A program made the translations under genes and the position numbers. Below, one piece after another: positions 1 through 5,350 of a stretch of 5,350 nucleotides of DNA (the stretch's first letter is position 1; the number at the start of each line of letters is the position of its first letter). This stretch comes from Actinomycetota bacterium (GTDB taxonomy: Bacteria > Actinomycetota > Actinomycetes > Nanopelagicales > Nanopelagicaceae): the NCBI GenBank assembly GCA_005787645.1, contig SYAM01000075.1, positions 1 through 5,350 on the forward strand, read 5' to 3'. Under the pieces are notes generated by a model. The model made no database searches, was not told the DNA's origin, and was given only the letters and a program-made list of their open reading frames with translations.

Positions 1-311
1 CTCTCGGGGAGTGCATCAAGATGGAATTCGATTGTCGGCACTACTCGCAAGCCCAGCTCACGACCGAGCGCGGAACGAATTACTCCCTTGGCGCTTTCAA
101 GTGCTGCAGCAGAATTCTTTCGCTCTTTTTCATCACCCAAGACCGTGTAGAAAATTGAGGCGTTCTGCAGATCTCCAGTGACACGTACATCAGTTATCGT
201 CACAAAACCCAATCGAGGGTCTTTGATCTTGCCTTCGCAGGCGGCGGCGACGATCTCTTTGATTCGATCTGCAACCTTACGGGTACGAAATGAACGAGTG
301 GCTCTGACCAT
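1..311 (-). CDS. rbfA: Ribosome-binding factor A (RbfA), N-terminal part, cut by window edge
   Basis: RbfA is a small cytoplasmic KH-fold protein that binds the immature 30S subunit, helps process the 5' end of 16S rRNA, and is needed for growth in the cold. About 103 residues are visible, beginning MVRATRSFRTRKVADRIKEI. The diagnostic motif KIKDPRLGFVTITDVRVTGDL lies at about residues 28-48. It is followed by a strand (NASIFYTVLGDE), a helix (SAAALESAKGVIRSALGREL) and the strand LRVVPTIEFHLD, the usual RbfA order. The ATG shares its A with the last base of the infB stop codon (TAATG), so translation is probably coupled to IF-2; only a weak purine-rich stretch (GAGAAGAAG) precedes it inside infB. 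The C-terminus lies beyond position 1. Nothing is broken in the visible part. The family call is secure. Confidence 0.95.
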   Translation of the reverse strand, partial: MVRATRSFRTRKVADRIKEIVAAACEGKIKDPRLGFVTITDVRVTGDLQNASIFYTVLGDEKERKNSAAALESAKGVIRSALGRELGLRVVPTIEFHLDALPE

Positions 312-3106
312 TAGGCACGCTTCTTCTCGCGCATCTCGTAAACCTCGATGATGTCACCACTCCTGATGTCGTTGTAGGAACCCAATCCGATTCCGCACTC
401 GAAGCCTTCTTTAACTTCAGTGGCATCATCTTTGAACCGCTTCAACGAGGCGATGGTCAGATTGTTGCCATGAACTGTTCCCTCACGAAGGACTCGAGCC
501 TTTGCATTGCGTCGGATGAGTCCATCTTTGACCATGGAGCCAGCGATATTTCCAAATTTGCTCGACTTGAAGACTTCGCGAACTTCGGCAGAGCCCAGAA
601 CGACCTCTTCGAACTCCGGCTTGAGTAGTCCCTTCAGGGCCTTCTCTACCTCTTCGATTGCTTCATAGATAACTGAATAGAAGCGAACTTCGACGCCTTC
701 ACGATCGGCGAAGATCGCAGTTTGCGGCTCAGGTTTGACGTTAAATCCAATAACTACCGCTGAGGATGCTGATGCCAGAGTTATATCGCTCTTTGTGATT
801 GCGCCCACGCCACGATGGATGACACGTAGATCTACTTCAGCGCCAACATCAAGTTGCACCAGCGCATCTTCGAGCGCTTCTACTGAACCAGCGACATCTC
901 CCTTGATGAGGAGATTGAGCGTGGTGACCTTAGATTGCTCAAGGAAGTCTTCGAGGGAGACTTTCTTTCGCGCTTTAGCAAGCGCTGCATGGCGTTCGAC
1001 TGCTTGTCGCTTTTCAGCGATTTGGCGAGCCGTGCGATCTTCATCAGCAACGAGAAATGCATCACCAGCATCTGGAACAGAGGTGAACCCGAGCACTTGA
1101 ACTGGACGTGACGGACCAGCAGCATCAACGTTCTCACCATGCTCATCGAGCATTGCACGAACTCGACCAAAGGCGCCACCAGCAACGATTGCATCTCCCA
1201 CGTGAAGAGTTCCTCGTTGAACTAACACTGTTGCAACTGCGCCACGTCCTTTATCAAGATGGGCTTCAATTGCCACTCCACGCGCCTCACCTGCGGCGAG
1301 CGCACGAAGATCGATTGCTGCATCAGCGGTGAGCAAAATTGAATCAACAAGTTCAGTAAGTCCCTTGCCAGTCTTCGCTGAGACGTCGACGAATAACGTG
1401 GTACCGCCGTACTCCTCTGTGATGAGGTTGTACTCAGTCAGTTGCTGCCTAATCTTCTGCGGATTGGCACCCTCTTTATCAATCTTATTTACTGCGACGA
1501 CAATTGGAACATTGGCTGCTTGCGCATGGTTGAGCGCTTCAATCGTCTGCGGCATCACTCCATCATCTGCAGCGACAACAAGCACTGCGATATCAGTGAC
1601 TTTCGCACCTCGAGCACGCATGGCGGTGAATGCTTCGTGGCCCGGGGTGTCAATAAAAGTGATAGCGCGTTCTAGACCATTATGCTCACGATGGATTTGA
1701 TAGGCGCCAATGTGCTGTGTGATTCCACCAGCCTCGTCTTTTGCCACTTCGCTCTTGCGTAGCGCATCTAAGAGAAGAGTCTTTCCATGATCCACATGTC
1801 CCATTACCGTGACTACGGGTGGTCGTGAAGTGAGTTGCTCTTCTTCAATTCCAGATAATTCAGCATCTAGGTCAATATCGAAATCCTCGAGCAATTCACG
1901 ATCTTCATCTTCTGGGCTGACTATTTGAATGTCATACCCCAGTTCAGATCCAAGAATGGCAAATGTGTCATCGTCAACCGATTGCGTTGCTGTGACCATC
2001 TCACCAAGATGGAATAGCGCAGATACGAGCGCTGCTGCATCGGCATTGATCTTCTCAGCAAAGTCCATCAGCGTTGCGCCGCGACGCATTCGAATTACCG
2101 TTGTGCCATCACCACGTGGGATGACAGCGCCACCAAGAGTGGGTGCTCGTAAATTATCGATCTCTTCACGGCGAGTCTTTCGAGATTTCTGTTGGCGATT
2201 GGTCTTCCCACCTTTTCCACCGCGACCAAATGCCCCGCGCGTTTGACCTGGACCGCCACCGCGTGACCCTGGTCCACCGGGACCGCTCGTTCCGCCGGGG
2301 CCTCCGGGGCCACCTGGGCCGCCTGGGCGATTACCGCTAAAACCAGTTCCGGTGCGCGCTCCACCGCCAGCATAGTTACCGCCACCTGTACCACCTCGAC
2401 CTGGAGCTCCATCACGTGGCGGGAAAGGTCGACCACTAGGAACAGAACCTGGTCGTTGTCCAAATCCAGGGCGCGCTCCAGGTTGTCCAGGTCGAATAGG
2501 TGCACCAGGGCCTGCTGGTCGTGGACCACCAGGACGACCACCATCAGATGGCATAAACGGATTATTTCCACCGCGACTTGGTCGTGGCGTCGCTGGTCGC
2601 GGACCACCAGGAGATGCAAAAGGATTATTTCCTGGACGGGCTTGTGGAGGCCTAGGAATGTCTGTTGCTGGGGCAGTCGGGAAATTTGTTGGCGCAATAG
2701 TCGGTGGCGTACTTGGAGGTGCGGGTTTTACCGGCAGAACATCGGAAGGAGATGCCGCTGCACTCTGCGCAAGATCCTGCAAATGTGGTGGAACGAGCGG
2801 ACCTAATTCGGCCAACAACGCGGAAATTTCATCTGCGCTCGGAGCGCCATGGCTCTTATCACCCTTTGATGCACTGGCTTTCTTCGCACTTTTCTTCGAG
2901 GCGCTTTTCTTCGCCGGTGCTTCGCTCGCGCTATCAGGTGCAGTGGTCGCATTTGGGTAGAGGTCACGAACTCGACGAACTACCGGTGGCTCAAGGGTCG
3001 AAGAGGCAGACTTAACAAACTCGCCCATCTCTTGCAATTTAGTGAGTAGCGCTTTGCTCTCTAAACCGAGCTCTTTAGCGAGCTCATAAACGCGGACCTT
3101 AGCCAC
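311..3106 (-). CDS. infB: Translation initiation factor IF-2
   Basis: IF-2 is the GTPase that brings initiator fMet-tRNA to the 30S subunit and promotes 50S joining. The protein has 931 residues, typical of long actinobacterial IF-2. An N-terminal IF2_N domain spans residues 1-51 (RVYELAKELGLESKALL...GEFVKSASS). A Lys/Ala/Ser tract (about 65-82) and a Pro/Gly/Arg linker (about 120-310) follow, then a second IF2_N-like region (about 325-395). The G domain shows GHVDHGKT (436-443), the switch segment GGITQHIGAYQ (460-470), DTPGHE (486-491), NKID (540-543) and SAK (576-578), all intact. Domains II, III and IV follow, including KGDVAGSVEAL (735-745) and the fMet-tRNA-binding C-terminus. The start codon is GTG, chosen because GAGGGAG lies four bases upstream and the protein then opens with the expected MAKVRVYELA. 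The stop TAA overlaps the rbfA ATG. Confidence 0.98.
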   Translation of the reverse strand: MAKVRVYELAKELGLESKALLTKLQEMGEFVKSASSTLEPPVVRRVRDLYPNATTAPDSASEAPAKKSASKKSAKKASASKGDKSHGAPSADEISALLAELGPLVPPHLQDLAQSAAASPSDVLPVKPAPPSTPPTIAPTNFPTAPATDIPRPPQARPGNNPFASPGGPRPATPRPSRGGNNPFMPSDGGRPGGPRPAGPGAPIRPGQPGARPGFGQRPGSVPSGRPFPPRDGAPGRGGTGGGNYAGGGARTGTGFSGNRPGGPGGPGGPGGTSGPGGPGSRGGGPGQTRGAFGRGGKGGKTNRQQKSRKTRREEIDNLRAPTLGGAVIPRGDGTTVIRMRRGATLMDFAEKINADAAALVSALFHLGEMVTATQSVDDDTFAILGSELGYDIQIVSPEDEDRELLEDFDIDLDAELSGIEEEQLTSRPPVVTVMGHVDHGKTLLLDALRKSEVAKDEAGGITQHIGAYQIHREHNGLERAITFIDTPGHEAFTAMRARGAKVTDIAVLVVAADDGVMPQTIEALNHAQAANVPIVVAVNKIDKEGANPQKIRQQLTEYNLITEEYGGTTLFVDVSAKTGKGLTELVDSILLTADAAIDLRALAAGEARGVAIEAHLDKGRGAVATVLVQRGTLHVGDAIVAGGAFGRVRAMLDEHGENVDAAGPSRPVQVLGFTSVPDAGDAFLVADEDRTARQIAEKRQAVERHAALAKARKKVSLEDFLEQSKVTTLNLLIKGDVAGSVEALEDALVQLDVGAEVDLRVIHRGVGAITKSDITLASASSAVVIGFNVKPEPQTAIFADREGVEVRFYSVIYEAIEEVEKALKGLLKPEFEEVVLGSAEVREVFKSSKFGNIAGSMVKDGLIRRNAKARVLREGTVHGNNLTIASLKRFKDDATEVKEGFECGIGLGSYNDIRSGDIIEVYEMREKKRA
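2291..2326 (-). repeat. GGP tandem tripeptide tract in the IF-2 linker
   Basis: Residues about 261-272 read as consecutive Pro-Gly-Gly units (PGGPGGPGGPGG), giving a short imperfect 9-base periodicity on the DNA. It sits in a disordered, glycine-rich, basic part of IF-2. Tracts of this kind vary in copy number between strains by slippage. Confidence 0.7.
2519..2632 (-). repeat. Imperfect NNPF repeat within the IF-2 linker
   Basis: Two copies of a coding repeat occur at IF-2 residues about 159-170 (GNNPFASPGGPR) and 180-196 (GNNPFMPSDGGRPGGPR), separated by a PATPRPSRG spacer. The DNA of the two units is also similar (AATAATCC core followed by a GGTGGTCC-like end). NNPF blocks followed by Gly/Pro/Arg are familiar in actinobacterial IF-2, so this is internal protein repetition and not a mobile or intergenic repeat. 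Confidence 0.75.
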
Positions 3107-3110
3107 ACTT

Positions 3111-3117
3111 CTCCCTC
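3111..3117 (-). promoter_or_regulatory. Shine-Dalgarno site of infB
   Basis: On the coding strand GAGGGAG sits four bases before the GTG at 3106-3104. It supports this unusual start codon over any internal ATG, because the IF2_N domain begins immediately after it. Confidence 0.75.
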
Positions 3118-3125
3118 TAGTTTGT

Positions 3126-3154
3126 GGCTAGGCGCGTATTAAACGCGCGTCGCC
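3126..3154 (-). promoter_or_regulatory. GC-rich hairpin in the infB leader
   Basis: The core is a perfect 6-bp inverted repeat, GCGCGT and ACGCGC, at 3143-3148 and 3132-3137 around a five-base A/T loop. After a symmetrical 3x3 internal loop, a GGC/GCC pair at 3152-3154 and 3126-3128 extends it. No T-run follows on the coding strand, so it is not a standard intrinsic terminator. It lies about 20 bases upstream of the infB start and leaves the Shine-Dalgarno free. It may act as an RNA processing, stability or pausing element; that role is inference. Confidence 0.45.
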
Positions 3155-3228
3155 GCTATTGCCTTCTCATTTCAGTCGAACTACAACAGCGCTCGAGTAG
3201 AACGCAGATGAGATGGTTTTCATGGTCT

Positions 3229-4182
3229 CTAGCCTACCTCATCGGGATGGATATCAATCCGCCAGCCCGTTAATCGAGCAGCCAAACGCGCATTTTGGCC
3301 ATCTTTTCCGATAGCCAGCGAGAGTTGAAAGTCTGGGACGACAACTTTGGCCTGCTTGCGCTCTGGGTCGACCACTTCACAACTGGTCACTCGAGAGGGC
3401 GCTAGCGCAGCAGCGATGAAAGTGGTGGGATCTTCTGACCAATCGACGATGTCAATCTTCTCTCCACGCAATTCATTCATCACAGCCTGAACGCGCGCTC
3501 CCATAGGACCGATACATGAACCTTTCGGATTCACTCCAGCGCGATGTGCTCGCACTGCCATTTTGGTGCGTGCACCTGCTTCGCGTGCAATACCCATGAT
3601 TTCAACTACGCCATTTACTAACTCAGGAACCTCCAGAGCAAAAAGTTTCTTAATCAGATTGGGATGGGTTCGTGAAAGAACAATCTCTGGTCCCTTATTC
3701 CCTTGGCGGACATCCACAATCAGCGCTTTGACCCGATCGCCATGCACAAAGGTCTCGCTCGGCACCTGTTCTTGTAACGGGATTTTTCCCTCAACTGGTC
3801 CAATATTCACCAGAATCACTTTGTTATCGCGTCCTTGCTGAACTACTCCCGATACCAAGTCACCAATATTGGTAGAGAACTCTTGAACTATCTCAGCATC
3901 TTTAACCTCGCGGAGTTTACCTTTTAGAGTCTTTCTGATAACTCCAGTTGCGATTCGAGGGAACTCGGGTGGACCGATGACAGGTAACTCCTCATCATTG
4001 ACAACTTTGTACAGAGTAACTTCGCCACTCGTGCGATTCATTCGAGAGCAGACCCCTGGCTCTGCCTCTTGTAATTCGCTGTAACGCTCATCAATTGCCG
4101 ACTCAATATTCTTGATTAGATCTTCGAGCGCCAAACCGTTTGCTTGGGCAAGGATTGTCAGCGATGGAATATCGACTGTCAT
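3229..4182 (-). CDS. nusA: Transcription termination/antitermination factor NusA
   Basis: NusA binds RNA polymerase and nascent RNA, modulating pausing, termination and rRNA antitermination. The protein has 317 residues. The N-terminal RNAP-binding domain covers about 1-103. An S1 domain (about 106-172) starts at GDLVSGVVQQGRDNKVILV. Next comes RTHPNLIKKLFALEVPEL, a highly conserved link into the KH region. KH1 carries GSCIGPMGARVQAV (221-234) and EKIDIVDW (241-248). KH2 carries VVPDFQLSLAIGKDGQNARL (281-300) and ends with GWRIDI. It stops shortly after KH2, without the acidic AR repeats of E. coli NusA, as is usual in actinobacteria; it lacks even the short Pro-rich tail of the mycobacterial protein. 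The ATG overlaps the rimP stop (ATGA) and no strong Shine-Dalgarno is visible, which suggests translational coupling to rimP. Confidence 0.97.
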   Translation of the reverse strand: MTVDIPSLTILAQANGLALEDLIKNIESAIDERYSELQEAEPGVCSRMNRTSGEVTLYKVVNDEELPVIGPPEFPRIATGVIRKTLKGKLREVKDAEIVQEFSTNIGDLVSGVVQQGRDNKVILVNIGPVEGKIPLQEQVPSETFVHGDRVKALIVDVRQGNKGPEIVLSRTHPNLIKKLFALEVPELVNGVVEIMGIAREAGARTKMAVRAHRAGVNPKGSCIGPMGARVQAVMNELRGEKIDIVDWSEDPTTFIAAALAPSRVTSCEVVDPERKQAKVVVPDFQLSLAIGKDGQNARLAARLTGWRIDIHPDEVG

Positions 4183-4640
4183 TTGAATTCGATCTCAATC
4201 TGGGCGCGAGTGATATCTGCATAAAGCAATGGTGTGAGATCACCTTTCTTGGACTCAATCTGTACAGCTTGCTCATCTGAACTGCTAATTCGCCCCGTCA
4301 CTTTCTCGCCAGATTTCTTGACCAGTGCAACCAAGCGACCTTGATTCTTTGCCCAATGTCGAGGCAATGTGAGCGGGAAATCCACGCCGGGAGAGGAGAC
4401 TTCCAGAGTAAAGGCTTTGTCACCCAACAGCGCAACCGTGTCCAAGATGGCAGAGATTGGCTTAGTAACCGCGGTTACTTCATCAAGAGAGAGTGGGGTT
4501 TGGGGATTTAAAGAATCCACGAGCACGCGAATCACACGATGTTTGCCAGCGGTGGTTATTTGTAGCGCCTCAAGGAAGAGATTTGCCTCTAAAACAATGG
4601 GCGCAATTGCCTCTTTGATAGCACTATCGACTGAGGTCAT
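4179..4640 (-). CDS. rimP: Ribosome maturation factor RimP
   Basis: RimP is a cytoplasmic factor that binds the free 30S subunit and assists early assembly, notably around S12. The protein has 153 residues, a normal length. The N-terminal alpha/beta domain spans about 1-90 and contains HRVIRVLVDS (34-43), the LSLDEVTAVTKPIS helix (50-63) and the family signature FTLEVSSPGVDFPLTLPRHW (77-96). The C-terminal SH3-like domain (about 97-153) begins NQGRLVALVKKSGEKVTGRI and ends ADITRAQIEIEFK. In the signature the position after Asp is Phe88, where the family usually has Arg (SPGxDRPL). The ATG is chosen for the strong purine-rich site just upstream and the correct domain length. The last codons overlap nusA by four bases; rimP-nusA pairing is a classic arrangement that supports both calls. 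Confidence 0.95.
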   Translation of the reverse strand: MTSVDSAIKEAIAPIVLEANLFLEALQITTAGKHRVIRVLVDSLNPQTPLSLDEVTAVTKPISAILDTVALLGDKAFTLEVSSPGVDFPLTLPRHWAKNQGRLVALVKKSGEKVTGRISSSDEQAVQIESKKGDLTPLLYADITRAQIEIEFK

Positions 4641-4644
4641 TTCA

Positions 4645-4654
4645 CTCTCTCCCT
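4645..4654 (-). promoter_or_regulatory. Shine-Dalgarno site of rimP
   Basis: On the coding strand AGGGAGAGAG ends four bases before the ATG at 4640-4638. Its GGGAGA part is also one arm of the inverted repeat at 4648-4670, so its accessibility may depend on RNA folding. Confidence 0.65.
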
Positions 4655-4670
4655 ATGAAGTTATGGGAGA
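4648..4670 (-). promoter_or_regulatory. Inverted repeat covering the rimP ribosome binding site
   Basis: On the coding strand TCTCCC (4670-4665) can pair with GGGAGA (4653-4648). An adjoining AT/AT pair with one bulged A extends the stem around a loop of about six bases. The downstream arm is the rimP Shine-Dalgarno, so this fold would mask it. No T-run follows, so it is not a standard terminator for proS. A regulatory role is inferred from geometry only. Confidence 0.45.
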
Positions 4671-4683
4671 AGCCTACCGCACT

Positions 4684-5350
4684 CTAGAGCGAGTTAACTA
4701 CCGCTTGAATCTCAGCGATTGCGCTCGATAGCGACACTTCATTTTTCGTATTTGTCCAGCGGTTACGGACTTCGATTACTCCATTTGCCAAACCTTTGCC
4801 AACGACAACGATAACGGGTATGCCAATCAATTCTGCATCTTTGAATTTCACACCAGCGCTGGGATCTCTCCGATCATCGACGAGCGTGCGCAGACCTGCG
4901 CGCTCCAGTTCACTGCCGATTTCGAGAGCTTTTGCAAACGGTTCATCATCTTTGCCTGTCGCCACAATATGAACATCGGCTGGCGCAACTTCGCGCGGCC
5001 ACTTCAAACCGATTTCGTCATGAGTTTGCTCCGCAATCGCCGCAACGGCTCGAGATATTCCAATTCCATAGGAACCCATCGTGACAACTACAGGCTTCCC
5101 ATCTTTATCTAAAACGGTTAGGTCGAGACTTTGCGCATACTTGCGACCCAACTGGAAGATGTGTCCGATTTCTATTGCACGATCAATCACTACAGGGGTG
5201 TCACATTGAGGACATAAATCCCCTGCACGTACTTCAGCAGCTTCAACATAGTGATCGATAGTGAAGTCTCGTCCTTCGGTGACAAAGCGCGCATGTTTAT
5301 TAGCCTGATTAGCGCCAGTTATCCAATGTGATTCGGCTTGGATTCGTGGA
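4684..5350 (-). CDS. proS: Prolyl-tRNA synthetase, C-terminal part, cut by window edge
   Basis: ProRS is a class II aminoacyl-tRNA synthetase that attaches proline to tRNA-Pro. The open frame runs to the right edge without a stop, giving 221 visible residues; the N-terminal catalytic motifs 1 and 2 and most of the editing insertion lie outside. Visible in order are the end of the editing-domain region (SHWITGANQANKHARFVTEG), AGDLCPQC (the two Cys at 5212-5214 and 5203-5205), IEIGHIFQLGRKY re-entering the catalytic core, class II motif 3 GSYGIGISR (5050-5076), and the anticodon-binding domain from ADVHIV (about 4980) to the end, with DDRRDPSAGVKFKDAELIGI. A GTG at 5190-5188 could be mistaken for a start, but the conserved sequence upstream shows that it is an internal Val. 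The gene precedes rimP by 43 bp with no terminator visible, so it may be cotranscribed. Confidence 0.96.
   Translation of the reverse strand, partial: PRIQAESHWITGANQANKHARFVTEGRDFTIDHYVEAAEVRAGDLCPQCDTPVVIDRAIEIGHIFQLGRKYAQSLDLTVLDKDGKPVVVTMGSYGIGISRAVAAIAEQTHDEIGLKWPREVAPADVHIVATGKDDEPFAKALEIGSELERAGLRTLVDDRRDPSAGVKFKDAELIGIPVIVVVGKGLANGVIEVRNRWTNTKNEVSLSSAIAEIQAVVNSL

Larger units (their letters stand above)
3107..3228 (-). other. nusA-infB intergenic spacer without ylxR
   Basis: This 122-bp gap is the longest in the window. Many bacteria carry ylxR, a short gene of about 90 codons for an RNA-binding protein with an RTCxxC-like motif, at this place. No such motif and no ORF of that size is present. 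The gap holds a GC-rich hairpin (3126-3154), the infB ribosome binding site, and an 18-codon reading frame (3223-3167) that I do not call as a gene. I see no convincing -35/-10 pair and no hairpin followed by a T-run, so nusA and infB are probably on the same transcript. Confidence 0.7.

Noticed and set aside
1329..1700. A plus-strand open frame of 123 codons antisense to the IF-2 G domain
   Set aside because: It lies opposite the most conserved part of infB. Its Ser/Thr/Ala-rich translation is typical of an antisense shadow, and no ribosome binding site or domain is visible.
2095..2697. A 200-codon open frame on the minus strand inside infB
   Set aside because: It is a shadow of the low-complexity, GC-biased IF-2 linker in another frame. 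Its translation is rich in Val, Leu, His and Gln runs with no recognisable domain, and infB itself is intact.
3132..3148. Intrinsic terminator between nusA and infB
   Set aside because: The stem is GC-rich but no T-run follows on either strand, and the genes belong to one conserved cluster.
3132..3180. Promoter for infB using the TTTAAT/TAATAC stretch as a -10 box
   Set aside because: The sequence lies in the hairpin loop, and no acceptable -35 box is found 16-18 bases upstream.
3563..3841. A plus-strand open frame of 92 codons antisense to nusA
   Set aside because: It is fully contained opposite the S1/KH coding sequence and has no recognisable motif.
4684..5190. Treating the 168-codon frame as a complete small ProRS-like protein starting at 5190
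   Set aside because: The codon at 5190 is GTG and the same frame continues upstream to the window edge with typical ProRS sequence (AGDLCPQC and beyond), so this is the 3' part of a normal proS.

Overview
This window is an ordinary, well-conserved translation/transcription gene cluster. It lies entirely on the minus strand, so transcription runs from high to low coordinates, in the order proS (3' part) - rimP - nusA - infB - rbfA (5' part). I identified the genes by reading protein motifs; no database search was possible.

The organism looks like an actinobacterium. NusA is short: it ends just after the second KH domain with no C-terminal acidic repeats, and it shares long motifs with mycobacterial NusA. 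IF-2 carries the actinobacterial type of long Pro/Gly/Arg linker with repeated NNPF blocks. ProRS has the actinobacterial-style GHIFQLGRKY segment, and the gene order matches the proS-rimP-nusA-infB-rbfA neighbourhood of actinobacteria. Base composition looks close to balanced by eye, with many A/T-ending codons, which is low for the phylum. Together with the small intergenic gaps and the lack of ylxR, this would fit a streamlined freshwater or marine planktonic lineage such as the Nanopelagicales (acI). That placement is inference.

Layout: proS C-terminal part (4684-5350, continues off the right edge); a 43-bp gap with a hairpin that overlaps the rimP ribosome binding site; rimP (4179-4640); nusA (3229-4182), overlapping rimP by ATGA; a 122-bp gap with a GC-rich hairpin, where many relatives carry ylxR; infB (311-3106, GTG start); rbfA (1-311, cut by the left edge), overlapping infB by TAATG.

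Together the genes link ribosome maturation (RimP and RbfA, both 30S assembly factors), translation initiation (IF-2), transcription elongation/termination control (NusA) and proline charging of tRNA (ProRS). I found no mobile element, CRISPR array, tRNA, rRNA or convincing new system. The points worth a second look are the two intergenic hairpins, the missing ylxR, a substitution in a conserved RimP motif, and the repeat and helix structure of the IF-2 linker.
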